Positions 7,942 to 16,667 are shown, counted from the stretch's first letter. The stretch: 64,000 nt of DNA from Streptomyces sp. H27-H5 (GCF_026627505.1 NZ_JAPNLK010000031.1:1-64000), one strand, 5' to 3'. Numbers and translations are program-made. The notes: a model not told the origin generated them from the sequence alone.

Positions 7942-9477
7942 TCAGACGATGTCCTCGGCGATCTCCGCCTGTTCCCGGGCGTTCCCGTACGCGGACGGGG
8001 TGCCGTAGGAGCGTCGGGCGACGTACCACCACACGCTGGCGAGCACCAACACCACGGCCAGGGCGATCACCGCGTAGTTCATCGAGTCGATGGTGACCGG
8101 GGACTTCTGCGGGAGGCAGAACAGCACGGTGACGACGGCCACCCAGACGACGGCGATCCAGCCGATCGGCTTGCTCCAGCGGCCGAGGTTCCACGGGCCG
8201 GGTTCGAACCGGTTGCCGGCGCGGAGCCGCAGGTAGATCGGGATGGCGTAGGCCGGGGTGATGCCGATGACGTTGATGGCGGTCACGGCGCCGTACGCGG
8301 TGGCGGAGTAGAGGGACGGCAGGGCGAGCACGCCCGCGACGACGACGGACAGCCACACCGCGGGGACGGGCGTCTGGGTACGGCTGCTGACCTTGCGCCA
8401 CAGCGCGGAGCCGGGCAGGGCGTTGTCCCGGCTGAACGCGAAGACCATCCGGCTCGCGGCGGCGACCTCGGCGTTGCCGCAGAAGAGCTGCGCGACGATG
8501 ACGACGAGCAGCAGGGCGGTCGCGCCGCCGGTTCCGAGGGCGTCGAGGAAGATCTGGGCGGGCGGGACGCCGGTGGCGCTGTTCTGGACGGCCGCGTAGT
8601 CCTGGATGGCGAAGGTGAGGCCCGCGAGCAGGGCGAATCCGGCGATCCAGGAGACCCAGATGGCCCGGACGATGCCCTTGGCGGCGGAGACCGAGGCGTT
8701 CGAGGTCTCCTCGGAGAGGTGCGCGGAGGCGTCGTAGCCGGAGAAGGTGTACTGGGCGAGCAGCAGGCCGACCGCAGCCACGTAGAACGGGTTGGCCCAG
8801 CCGGTGTCGTTGACGAACTCGGTGAACACGAACGAGACCGACTGGTGGTGGTCGGGGATGAAGGCCAGGGCGCCGACGATCACGGCGACGCCGGCCAGGT
8901 GCCACCAGACGCTGACGGAGTTGAGCACGCTGACGAGGCGGACGCCGAAGAGGTTGAGCGTGGCGTGCAGCAGCAGGATGCACAGGAAGATCAGGAACGT
9001 CGAGCCGGCGGTGGGCACGAAGCCGAACTGGAGGTTGAGGAAGGCTCCGGTGAACAGGGCGGCGCCGTAGTCGATCCCGGCGATGGCGCCGAGCAGCCCC
9101 AGCAGGTTCAGCCAGCCCGTGTACCAGCCCCAGCGGCGTCCGCCGAGCCGGTCGGCCATGTAGTACAGCGCGCCCGACGTGGGATAGGCGCTGGTCACCT
9201 CGGCCAGGGCGAGGCCCACGCAGAGCACGAAGAGGCCGACACCGATCCAGCCCCACAGCATCACGGCCGGGCCGCCGGTGCCCAGGCCGAAGCCGTACAG
9301 GGTCATGCAGCCGGAGAGGACGGATATGACGGAGAAGCTGATGGCGAAGTTGCCGAAGCCGCCCATGCGGCGGGCGAGCACGGGCTGGTAGCCCAGTTCC
9401 CTGAGTCGTTCCTCCTCGTCCTGTCGGGGTGGGGCTGCCTTGCGGTCCTGGCGGGATTCCCATGCGGTTCGGGACAT
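7942..9477 (-). CDS. APC-superfamily amino-acid permease
   Basis: A 511-aa inner-membrane transporter with about twelve hydrophobic helices, beginning near residue 40 after a charged cytoplasmic leader. The first helix region (GFGNFAISFSVISVLSG) and the EVTSAYPTSGALYYM stretch are typical of the GABA permease/BAT1-like amino-acid transporter branch. These proteins take up amino acids or amines by cation symport; the substrate cannot be read from sequence. It follows a 327-aa uncharacterised gene on the same strand after 82 bases and is probably in its operon. That upstream gene carries a TTA codon, so expression of the pair may be development-linked. Confidence 0.88.
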   Translation of the reverse strand: MSRTAWESRQDRKAAPPRQDEEERLRELGYQPVLARRMGGFGNFAISFSVISVLSGCMTLYGFGLGTGGPAVMLWGWIGVGLFVLCVGLALAEVTSAYPTSGALYYMADRLGGRRWGWYTGWLNLLGLLGAIAGIDYGAALFTGAFLNLQFGFVPTAGSTFLIFLCILLLHATLNLFGVRLVSVLNSVSVWWHLAGVAVIVGALAFIPDHHQSVSFVFTEFVNDTGWANPFYVAAVGLLLAQYTFSGYDASAHLSEETSNASVSAAKGIVRAIWVSWIAGFALLAGLTFAIQDYAAVQNSATGVPPAQIFLDALGTGGATALLLVVIVAQLFCGNAEVAAASRMVFAFSRDNALPGSALWRKVSSRTQTPVPAVWLSVVVAGVLALPSLYSATAYGAVTAINVIGITPAYAIPIYLRLRAGNRFEPGPWNLGRWSKPIGWIAVVWVAVVTVLFCLPQKSPVTIDSMNYAVIALAVVLVLASVWWYVARRSYGTPSAYGNAREQAEIAEDIV

Positions 9478-9559
9478 GGCGGTACCTCCGGGGGTGGTGG
9501 AGCAGGGGGACGGTGGGGCGGCGCGGGGGTGGTGTCGCGGGAGCGGTCCGCGGGGTGGT

Positions 9560-10543
9560 TCAGTCCCGGCCGGCCAGGCTGCGGGCCTTGGCTTGGAGGA
9601 ACACCTCCTCGGCGGCTTCCGGGTCGGCCGGATCGCGGGTCCGGTCCGCCCACGGCAGGGTGGTCCAGTACCGGCCGATCGCGTCGAAGACCCGGGAGGC
9701 CTCGTCGAACCGGAGGGCTCCCCACAGGGCGTGGGCCAGATGGTTCAGATCGAGCGGGGACGCGTACGTCGGATCGGTGTGGCGGAACCAGACGTCCAGG
9801 GCGTGTCCGGCGTCGCGGACGGCGTCCTCTGCGACCCAGTGCAGGTCGAGGGCCTTGTCCTGGCCGCCTTCGCGCCGGTAGCGCTCGACCCGCACGTAGA
9901 GCGGCAGCACGTGGACGGCGGACCCGGGCGGAGCGGAACCGGCCGCCCAGTGGACGAGGTTGGAGGCGTCGGAGAGGGGTCGCGCCGTGCGCGCGTACAC
10001 GAACTGGAGCATCCGGTGGTACGCCTCGCGGTTGTACGGGTCCCGCCGGTCCGCCTCCGCGAGGATGCCCCAGGGCCCGGTGGGCAGCATCGGGCCGGGG
10101 GGTGGGAGCCGGTGCTCGTCCATCTGGTGGTGCTCGTCGAGGAGGGCGAGCGCGAGCAGGCAGATCCAGGGCACGGGGTCGGCGGGGCTGAGGGCGGCGG
10201 TGGCATTGCAGGCCTGCCACGCCTCCTCCCACAGCTCGTGGGTGCGCGGGTGTCCGGCGCGGTGGGCGCGGACGGCACGTTCGACGGCGACCCGGGTGTG
10301 CATCACGGTCGCCGCGAGGCTTCGCGGTTGTTCGGTCCGCCAGGCCTGCACGACGTCGGTTCCGGCGGCGACGGCGGCGAGGACCTGGGTGCGTTGGGTC
10401 CACAGCCCCCAGCCGTCCGTCCGTTCGAGTAACCGCTCCATCGAAACCCAGCGGCCGGTGCGCAGGTCCTGTACGGCGAGGCGCAGTTCGTTGTCGTGGC
10501 CGGCGGGGTGGTAGACGGGCCGGAAGTCGCCGCCCGCCATCAC
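9560..10543 (-). CDS. Uncharacterised helical (TPR-like) protein with a TTA codon
   Basis: A 327-aa soluble protein made mainly of alpha-helices with many tryptophans. Stretches such as LAHALWGALRFDEASRVFDA near the C-terminus look like degenerate tetratricopeptide repeats. No catalytic motif or signal peptide is seen. GTG at 10543 and ATG at 10540 are both possible starts. Codon 38 (bases 10432-10430) is TTA, the rare leucine codon that in Streptomyces needs the bldA tRNA, so translation is probably tied to development or stationary phase. The gene precedes an amino-acid permease on the same strand, which may be translated from the same message. I do not recognise a function. Confidence 0.75.
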   Translation of the reverse strand: MMAGGDFRPVYHPAGHDNELRLAVQDLRTGRWVSMERLLERTDGWGLWTQRTQVLAAVAAGTDVVQAWRTEQPRSLAATVMHTRVAVERAVRAHRAGHPRTHELWEEAWQACNATAALSPADPVPWICLLALALLDEHHQMDEHRLPPPGPMLPTGPWGILAEADRRDPYNREAYHRMLQFVYARTARPLSDASNLVHWAAGSAPPGSAVHVLPLYVRVERYRREGGQDKALDLHWVAEDAVRDAGHALDVWFRHTDPTYASPLDLNHLAHALWGALRFDEASRVFDAIGRYWTTLPWADRTRDPADPEAAEEVFLQAKARSLAGRD

Positions 10544-10955
10544 CTCGTCCCGGTCGACGGGAGGCGGGGTCGTGGGGGACGTGCGGTGGTCGTGTTCATC
10601 AGTCCTCGGGTCGCGTGGAGGGTGGGTTCAGTCGGCGTTCGACCGCCACACCGCAGCCGTACCGGCGCCGGGGGTGTGCGAACCGCGTGCGAACCGTGCG
10701 CCTGATCCCCGCCGTTGACCCACGGTCGGCATCCTTCCCGTTGATCGGCGATCACTATAGAACGAGTGAGCGCATCCGCATCCGAAAACGTGATCGATCG
10801 CAAGTATCAAGTCATGGCCGGCATATGACTTTGCGTCAGCCACGTGAGTGACCTCGCCGGCGGATCTTGACGGGGTGACGTCCGCTGGTGAAGTCTTCCG
10901 AACGACGATCAAGCGACCGGAGATCAGACGTGTGGACCCCAGGAGCGGAGCGGTG
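10544..10955. other. Intergenic region with divergent promoters
   Basis: This 412-base gap separates the minus-strand TPR-like gene from the plus-strand FGGY kinase operon and holds no convincing gene. Bases 10740-10835 are clearly more AT-rich than the surroundings. They contain an inverted repeat TGATC-GGC-GATCA (10742-10754), the sequence CTATAG, and a second GATCGATC palindrome at 10792-10799. Such spaced GATC-centred palindromes are plausible operators for a shared regulator, but I cannot assign -35/-10 boxes with confidence. AGGAG at 10941-10945 is the ribosome site of the kinase. Confidence 0.5.
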
Positions 10956-12395
10956 ATGACGGGCCCGGTGCTCGCGGTCGACCAAGGCACATCGGGAACC
11001 AAGGCACTCGTCGTCTGCCCGGCACGCGGCGTCATCGGCTCGGGTTCCGTACCGGTGCGCCCCCGTTACCTGCCGGGCGGCCGGGTGGAGGTCTCCCCCT
11101 CGGAGCTGCTGGACTCGGTGGTCGAGGCCGGGCGCGCCGCGCTGGCCGCGGCCGGTGAGCCCGTGGTGGCGGTGGGGCTGGCCAACCAGGGCGAGACCGT
11201 CCTCGCCTGGGATCCGGCGAGCGGCGAACCGCTGACCGACGCGATCGTCTGGCAGGACCGGCGCTCCGCATCCCTCTGCATCGAACTCGCCCCGCACGCT
11301 GAGTGGTTGCGAGAGACGACGGGACTGCCGCTCGACCCGTATTTTGCCGCGCCCAAGATGGCCTGGATACGCCGTCATCTGACCCGCGAGGGTGTGGTGA
11401 CGACGAGCGACGTGTGGCTGGTCCACCGTCTCACCGGTGCGTTCGTCACCGACGCGGCGACCGCGGGCCGCACCCAACTGCTCGACCTGGAGACCGTCCG
11501 CTGGTCGGACGCGGCGCTCGGCGCCTTCGACCTCACGGCGGAACGGCTGCCGGAGATCGTCGACGCGAACACCCTCGTCGGCACCACCACCGCCTTCGGG
11601 CCCGAGGTCCCGTTGACGGGACTCCTCGTGGACCAGCAGGCGGCGCTGCTGGCCCAGCGCGTCACCGAACCCGGAACCGCCAAGTGCACCTACGGAACGG
11701 GAGCGTTCCTCCTCGCGCAGACCGGACCGCGGCCCCGTCTCAGCGCCTCCGGACTGGTCGGCTGCGTCGCCTGGCGGATCTCCGGACGCACCGACTACTG
11801 CCTGGACGGACAGGTGTACACGGCCGCGTCCGCCGTGCGCTGGCTGACCGATCTCGGGGTGATATCGGGCGCCGGGGACATCGACACCGTGGGCGCCGGC
11901 GTCGCGGACTCCGGTGGTGTCACCTTCGTGCCCGCGCTCGCCGGACTCGCCGCCCCGTGGTGGCGGGGCGACCTGCGGGGATCGGTCACCGGCCTCGGCC
12001 TCGACACCACGGCCGGGCACCTGGTGCACGCCCTGTGCGACGGCATCGCCGCCCAGGTGGCGGAACTCGCGGACGCCGTCGCCGCCGATCTGGGCGAGCC
12101 CCTCACATCGCTGCGCGTGGACGGCGGGCTGACCCGTTCCGCGCTGCTCATGCAGGCCCAGGCCGATCTGCTCCGGATCCCCGTCGAGGTCTCGGCGCTG
12201 CCCGACGTCACGGCGCTCGGCGCCGGCGCGGTCGCCCGGCTCGGTCTCGATCCGTCACTCACCCTCCACGAGGCCGTCCCGGAGTGGAAACCGGCCGCCG
12301 TCTACGAGCCGAGGGCCGACGCCGGGCAGGCCGCGGAACGCCGCGCGCGGTTTCGGACGGCGGTGTCGGCGCTGCTCGCAGACGGGTCGGCATGA
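10956..12395 (+). CDS. FGGY-family carbohydrate kinase (glycerol-kinase-like)
   Basis: A 479-aa cytoplasmic kinase of the FGGY family, which phosphorylates glycerol, xylulose or related polyols with ATP. The phosphate-binding motif LAVDQGTSGTKALV lies near the N-terminus, LVDQQAALLAQ and KCTYGTGAFLL mark the N-domain active site, and LRVDGGLTRSALLMQAQADL is the adenosine/FGGY signature. WQDRR rather than WQDTR and a divergent C-terminus set it apart from the true GlpK at 51359. AGGAG lies 10 bases before ATG 10956; GTG 10953 is an equal alternative. Its stop overlaps the next start (ATGA), and two flavin dehydrogenases follow, so the substrate is most likely glycerol or another polyol whose phosphate is then oxidised. 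The exact sugar is inferred only. Confidence 0.85.
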   Translation: MTGPVLAVDQGTSGTKALVVCPARGVIGSGSVPVRPRYLPGGRVEVSPSELLDSVVEAGRAALAAAGEPVVAVGLANQGETVLAWDPASGEPLTDAIVWQDRRSASLCIELAPHAEWLRETTGLPLDPYFAAPKMAWIRRHLTREGVVTTSDVWLVHRLTGAFVTDAATAGRTQLLDLETVRWSDAALGAFDLTAERLPEIVDANTLVGTTTAFGPEVPLTGLLVDQQAALLAQRVTEPGTAKCTYGTGAFLLAQTGPRPRLSASGLVGCVAWRISGRTDYCLDGQVYTAASAVRWLTDLGVISGAGDIDTVGAGVADSGGVTFVPALAGLAAPWWRGDLRGSVTGLGLDTTAGHLVHALCDGIAAQVAELADAVAADLGEPLTSLRVDGGLTRSALLMQAQADLLRIPVEVSALPDVTALGAGAVARLGLDPSLTLHEAVPEWKPAAVYEPRADAGQAAERRARFRTAVSALLADGSA

Positions 12396-13789
12396 GCGTC
12401 ACCACCTGGGGCGCCCTGCCGGGCGGGGCGTACGACGTGACGGTCGTCGGCGCGGGCGTGGTGGGTGCGGCCATCGCCCGAGAACTGTCCCGACTCCCCT
12501 TGCGCGTCGCCCTGGTCGAGGCGTCCGACGACGTCGGTGACGGCACGTCCAAAGCCAACACCGCGATCCTGCACACCGGTTTCGACGCGGTGCCCGGCTC
12601 CCTCGAAGCCCGGCTGGTCCGGGAGGGACGGCGACTGCTCACCACGTACGCCGCCGAGAGCGGCATCCCGGTCGAACCGCTCGGGGCGCTCCTCGTCGCC
12701 TGGGACGAGGAACAGCGGGCCGCGCTGCCTGGCCTCGCCGACAAGGCCGTGCGCAACGGCTACCGCGCGGCCCGGATCATCCCGGCCGAGGAGGTACGGG
12801 CCCGCGAACCCCGTCTGGGACGGGGCGTGACGGGGGCGCTCGACGTGCCGGGCGAGTCCGTCATCTGCCCCTGGACGACCACGCTCGCGTACGCGACGCA
12901 GGCCGTCCGCGCCGGCGTCGACCTGCACCTCGGCTGCCGTGTCCGGTCCGTGGCTCCGGGGGATCCGCACACCCTGGCCACGACCCGCGGCCCGCTGCGC
13001 ACCCGTCACCTGGTCAACGCCGCGGGCCTGTACGCGGACGACATCGACCGGCTCCTGGGCCACGCGGACTTCACCGTGACGCCCCGGCGGGGCCAGCTGA
13101 TCGTGTTCGACGAACTGGCCCGCGACCTGGTCCGGCACATCCTGCTGCCGGTGCCGTCCGCGCTCGGCAAGGGGGTGCTGGTGTCCCCGACGGTGTACGG
13201 GAACGTGATGCTCGGGCCGACCGCCGAGGACCTGGACGACAAGACGGCCACCGGATCGACCGCCGAGGGACTCGCGCTGCTGCGCGACAAGGGCCGGCGG
13301 ATCCTGCCGGCGCTCCTGGAGGAGGAGGTCACCGCCGTGTACGCCGGCCTGCGGACCGCCACCGAACACGACGACTACGCCATCAGGGCCCACCCCGCAC
13401 AGCGGTACGTCACCGTGGGCGGGATCCGCTCGACGGGCCTGACCGCCTCGATGGCGATCGCCGCCCACGTGGTGGAACTGCTCGCCGACGGCGGCCTGCC
13501 CGTGACCGGCGCGCGCGAGCCGCGGCCGGTACGGATGCCGAACCTGGGCGAGGCGTACCCCCGACCGTACCGTGACGCGCGGCTGATCGAGGCGGACCCG
13601 GAGTACGGCAGGATCGTCTGCCACTGCGAGCGCGTGACCCGCGGGGAGATCCGCGACGCGTTCGCGTCGACGATCCCGCCCGCCTCACCGGACGGACTGC
13701 GCAGGCGCACCCGCGCCCGGGGCGGCCGCTGTCAGGGCTTCCACTGCGGAGCCGCCGTCCGCGCCCTGTTCGAGGAGGCCGGGCGGTGA
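12392..13789 (+). CDS. GlpA-like FAD-dependent dehydrogenase with C-terminal [2Fe-2S] BFD domain
   Basis: A 465-aa flavoprotein. The N-terminal FAD site is VTVVGAGVVGAAIARELSR followed by TSKANTAILHTGFDA, as in GlpA-type glycerol-3-phosphate dehydrogenases (DAO fold). The tail carries a BFD-like iron-sulfur domain with Cys410, Cys412, Cys447 and Cys452 (CxC-x34-C-x4-C). It is coupled at both ends by 4-base overlaps, ATGA with the kinase and GTGA with a small NAD(P)/FAD oxidoreductase. This matches the kinase, GlpA-like and Nox-like sets of several anaerobes in which the two flavoproteins form one dehydrogenase; a GlpC membrane-anchor subunit is not present here. The likely role is oxidising the kinase's phosphorylated product; glycerol-3-phosphate is the default guess. 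Confidence 0.85.
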   Translation: MSVTTWGALPGGAYDVTVVGAGVVGAAIARELSRLPLRVALVEASDDVGDGTSKANTAILHTGFDAVPGSLEARLVREGRRLLTTYAAESGIPVEPLGALLVAWDEEQRAALPGLADKAVRNGYRAARIIPAEEVRAREPRLGRGVTGALDVPGESVICPWTTTLAYATQAVRAGVDLHLGCRVRSVAPGDPHTLATTRGPLRTRHLVNAAGLYADDIDRLLGHADFTVTPRRGQLIVFDELARDLVRHILLPVPSALGKGVLVSPTVYGNVMLGPTAEDLDDKTATGSTAEGLALLRDKGRRILPALLEEEVTAVYAGLRTATEHDDYAIRAHPAQRYVTVGGIRSTGLTASMAIAAHVVELLADGGLPVTGAREPRPVRMPNLGEAYPRPYRDARLIEADPEYGRIVCHCERVTRGEIRDAFASTIPPASPDGLRRRTRARGGRCQGFHCGAAVRALFEEAGR

Positions 13790-14985
13790 ACCGTACGGTG
13801 GAGGTCCTGATCGTCGGGGCCGGTCCCGCCGGGCTGGCCCTGGCCGCCCGCCTCGCCGGCTCCGGCGCCGGGCGGGTCGAGGTGCTGGAGCGCGAGCAGG
13901 AGGCCGGCGGGGCGCCCCGCCACTGCCGTCACGGTCTCGGATGGGACGCCGCGCGGCCGCTCCGTTCGCTGCTCCACGGGCCCTCGTACGCACGGGAGTG
14001 CACGGACGCGGCCGTGGACGCGGGGGCCGCGGTCCGTACCGGGGTCAGCGCCACCGGCTGGGCGGGACCCCTGACGCTGGAGACCACGAGTCCGGCGGGT
14101 CTGGAGCGGATCACGGCCCGGGCCGTGATCCTCGCGACGGGCGCCCGGGAGCGCCCCCGCAGCGCCCGACTGGTCCCGGGGTCCCGTCCGGCGGGTGTCT
14201 TCACCACCGGCGAATTGCAGCAGTGGGTCCACCTCCACGGCGGGTCGGTCGGCCGGCGGGCCGTGGTGGTGGGCGCCGAGCCGGTGGCCCGGCACGCGGT
14301 CCGGACCCTGCGGCGCGCGGGTGCGGACGTGGTGGCGATGGTCACCGAACGCCCGCGCGCCGGCGCCCTCCCGGGGGTACCGCTGCTCACGGCCACGACC
14401 GTGGCCGAACTGCGCGGCAGGGAACGGCTGTCGGGCGTGGCGGTCCGCCACCGGGACGGCAGGTCGGGGGTCCTCGCCTGCGACACGGTGGTGTTCACCG
14501 GCGACTGGATCCCCGACCACGAACTGGCCCGCCGCGGCGGCGTCATCCTGGACCCGGGCACCCGCGGCCCCTGCGTGGACGGGTCCTTCCGTACACGGAC
14601 ACCGGGCGTCTTCGCCGTCGGCAACGCGCTGCGCGGCGTCGAGCGCGCCGCCACGGCGGCCTCGGAGGGCGCCGCCGCAGCACCGGCGGTCCTGGCACGT
14701 CTGGCGGGGGCGCCCTGGCCGGACCCGGGTCCGGCCCTGGTCGTGCGGGCCCCGCTGGTGTGGGTGACGCCGAACCGCCTCACGGGCACCACCGGGCGTC
14801 CGTTGCTGCTGCGCTCCGGGGAGCCCCTGACCTGCCCGGTGGTGACGGTCGAGCAGGACGGGCGCCGGCTGTGGCGCCGCCGGATCCCCCGCGCGGTGTC
14901 CCCGTCCCACTCGCTGCGGCTGCCGGCAGGGTGGACGGCCCGGGTGGACCCGTCGGGCGGACCCGTGGTGGTGTCGGTCGCCTGA
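13786..14985 (+). CDS. NAD(P)/FAD-dependent oxidoreductase, partner of the GlpA-like protein
   Basis: A 399-aa flavoprotein starting at GTG 13786 in a GTGA overlap. The N-terminus EVLIVGAGPAGLALAARLA is the FAD-binding Rossmann motif; RAVILATGARER is the second flavin motif; RRAVVVGAEPVARHAVRTLR is a degenerate NAD(P)-binding motif; and TPGVFAVGNALRGVERAATA closes the FAD site, with GD replaced by GN. It resembles the small flavoproteins that accompany GlpA-like/BFD proteins and pass electrons to NAD or another acceptor. The last 70 residues are beta-rich and divergent. As the third gene of the operon it probably forms a complex with its neighbour. Substrate and acceptor are unknown. Confidence 0.8.
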   Translation: MNRTVEVLIVGAGPAGLALAARLAGSGAGRVEVLEREQEAGGAPRHCRHGLGWDAARPLRSLLHGPSYARECTDAAVDAGAAVRTGVSATGWAGPLTLETTSPAGLERITARAVILATGARERPRSARLVPGSRPAGVFTTGELQQWVHLHGGSVGRRAVVVGAEPVARHAVRTLRRAGADVVAMVTERPRAGALPGVPLLTATTVAELRGRERLSGVAVRHRDGRSGVLACDTVVFTGDWIPDHELARRGGVILDPGTRGPCVDGSFRTRTPGVFAVGNALRGVERAATAASEGAAAAPAVLARLAGAPWPDPGPALVVRAPLVWVTPNRLTGTTGRPLLLRSGEPLTCPVVTVEQDGRRLWRRRIPRAVSPSHSLRLPAGWTARVDPSGGPVVVSVA

Positions 14986-15044
14986 CGCGTCGGGTGCGAT
15001 GTCGGCCGCGCGCGGGGAACCTGCCCGGACGCGGACCCGGGGCG

Positions 15045-15112
15045 GCGCGGTCGCGTGGTGGCCGCGGTCGCGTGGTGGCCGCGGTCGCTTGGTGGCCGCG
15101 GTCGCTTGGTGG
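15045..15112. repeat. Four tandem 17-bp repeats
   Basis: Four consecutive 17-base units of consensus CCGCGGTCGCKTGGTGG lie between the flavoprotein operon and the lipoprotein gene. The first two carry G and the last two T at the variable base, and the first unit differs by one further base at its start. The array is noncoding on the gene strands around it. It may be a slippage-prone minisatellite or clustered protein sites; nothing in the sequence decides. Confidence 0.9.
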
Positions 15113-15159
15113 CCGGTTAACGCCGTCGCGGCGAACCCGCCTGGCATGATCGACCCTCA

Positions 15160-15177
15160 CGTTACTTCCCAGTAGCG
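15160..15177. promoter_or_regulatory. Inverted repeat upstream of lipoprotein gene
   Basis: An 18-base imperfect palindrome, CGTTACT-TCCC-AGTAGCG, lies 33 bases upstream of the GTG start at 15210. Arms of six matching bases out of seven and the TACT...AGTA core resemble TetR-type operator sites in actinobacteria. It is at promoter distance, so it could control the lipoprotein gene. No regulator is encoded next to it. Confidence 0.4.
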
Positions 15178-15209
15178 CAACCTCCCCCCAACCAGAAGGC
15201 CTTACGTAC

Positions 15210-16619
15210 GTGCGCATGCTCGCCAGACGCCTCCTCCTCCCCGGCCTCACCACGCTGGCACTCGCCGCGACCGGTTGTGCCTCGACCACGCACACCGGCG
15301 CCGGCGCCGACACCGCGACCCCCGCCCCCCTCACGTCCGAAGCCGACGGCTCGCGCCAACTCGACGTCGCCGCGGCCCCGGTGGACTCCCCCACCCCGAC
15401 GGCCGTCGCCCGGGCGGACACCGGCGGCGGGAAGGGCGCCCCGAAGGCGTCGACGCTGAAGGTCGCCTCCTACGACCGGAGCACCGGACGGGCCGTCATA
15501 TCCCGGCCTCCGCAGCCCGTCAAGCCGTCACCGGGCAGCTCGCCGGGCAGCTCGCCGGCACCCGACAAGCCCGTCGCCGTGGGCGACGTCATCGCCAGCG
15601 CACCCGCGCCGGGGGCCCCCGACGGGCTCCTCGCGAAGGTCACCGAGGTCGGGGCGAAGACCCCTCTGGGCACCGAGGTCAAGACGGCCTCCACGACGTT
15701 GTCCTCCGTCCTCGACGACGACAAGGCCGACGGCAAGGTTCCCGTCGACCCGGCGTCGGTCACGGTCGAACCCCTGATGAAGGGCGTCACGTTCTCCTGG
15801 GCCAAGAGCCAGGGGGTCCGGTTCGGCCCCGAGGGCGCGAAGCTGCCCCTGGGCAACCTGCGGCTCGATGTGAACGCCCCCGTCGAGACCGCCCCCGGCG
15901 CCCCCGTCTCCGCCGGCGCCTCGGTCTCCGGGTTCGTCCAACTCGCCCCCTCGGTGGAGTTCTCGTACGACGGCTCGGGCGGCTCGGGCCCCCGCTCCGC
16001 CTTCCTCGGCATGAGCGGCGACTGGTCCTCCCAGTGGAGTCTCAAGGGTCACGCCGCCGCGAGCACGGGAACCCCCAAGCGCATCCCGTTCGCCAAGCTG
16101 CACGGCGCCCCAATCATCCAGGTGGGCCCGGTGCCGGTGGTCGTCACCCTGGACCTGACCTGCTACATCCAGGTGGAGGCGGACGGGCGCGTCACCCTCG
16201 ACGTCCGGCAGGACGTCAAGGGCGACTTCCGTGTCGGTGGCAGCTACGCGCTGGGCAAGGGCTGGAGCCCGGTCAGCGCCTCGCACGTCCGGAGCACACC
16301 GGTCAAGGCCGAGGTCACCGCGAACGGGCGCGTCAAGAGCGCGCTCGGCGCCGAGGCCGCCGTCGGCCTGTACGGAGCCGTGGGCGTGTCCGCGGACTTC
16401 GCCCCCTACCTGCGCGGTGAGGCCGACGCCAAGGTGACCGCCTCCACCGACGGGAAGGCCTCCGCGAGCGGTGCGTGGGCCCTCTACGGCGGGTTCGACC
16501 TCAGCGGTCAACTCCAGCTGAAGTTGTCCCTGTTCGGCACACCCGCCTTCGAACGCCGCATCCCGCTGGGCGCCCTGAACCGCGAGTGGCCCCTCACGAG
16601 CGGCAAGACCGGCCACTGA
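15210..16619 (+). CDS. Predicted secreted lipoprotein, unknown function
   Basis: A 469-aa protein with an export signal: basic MRMLARR, a hydrophobic core, and a lipobox-like A-T-G-Cys23, so it is probably lipid-anchored outside the membrane. Residues 25-130 are rich in Ala, Pro, Ser and Thr, with a PGSSPGSSPAPDKP linker; the rest (about 200-465) is beta-rich, with many alternating hydrophobic and Gly/Ser residues and two cysteines. I recognise no enzyme motif. GTG 15210 is chosen over ATG 15216 because AGAAGG lies 10 bases before it. A TACT/AGTA palindrome stands in the promoter and a hairpin at 16639-16667 ends the unit. Some -3 positions in lipoboxes are less tolerant of Ala, so simple secretion is the alternative. 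Confidence 0.7.
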   Translation: MRMLARRLLLPGLTTLALAATGCASTTHTGAGADTATPAPLTSEADGSRQLDVAAAPVDSPTPTAVARADTGGGKGAPKASTLKVASYDRSTGRAVISRPPQPVKPSPGSSPGSSPAPDKPVAVGDVIASAPAPGAPDGLLAKVTEVGAKTPLGTEVKTASTTLSSVLDDDKADGKVPVDPASVTVEPLMKGVTFSWAKSQGVRFGPEGAKLPLGNLRLDVNAPVETAPGAPVSAGASVSGFVQLAPSVEFSYDGSGGSGPRSAFLGMSGDWSSQWSLKGHAAASTGTPKRIPFAKLHGAPIIQVGPVPVVVTLDLTCYIQVEADGRVTLDVRQDVKGDFRVGGSYALGKGWSPVSASHVRSTPVKAEVTANGRVKSALGAEAAVGLYGAVGVSADFAPYLRGEADAKVTASTDGKASASGAWALYGGFDLSGQLQLKLSLFGTPAFERRIPLGALNREWPLTSGKTGH

Positions 16620-16638
16620 CGCGGCCCCCGAGGTCGCG

Positions 16639-16667
16639 GCGCCCGGGTACCTCGGGTCCCCGGGCGC
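16639..16667 (+). terminator. Hairpin after lipoprotein gene
   Basis: Perfect 9-bp arms GCGCCCGGG / CCCGGGCGC around an 11-base loop lie 19 bases after the stop codon. There is no U-tract, as is common for Streptomyces terminators. Confidence 0.6.

Noticed and set aside
7561..10191. Long plus-strand open frame across the cold-shock and permease genes
   Set aside because: It crosses convergent genes with clear domains and has no domain of its own; a shadow of GC bias.
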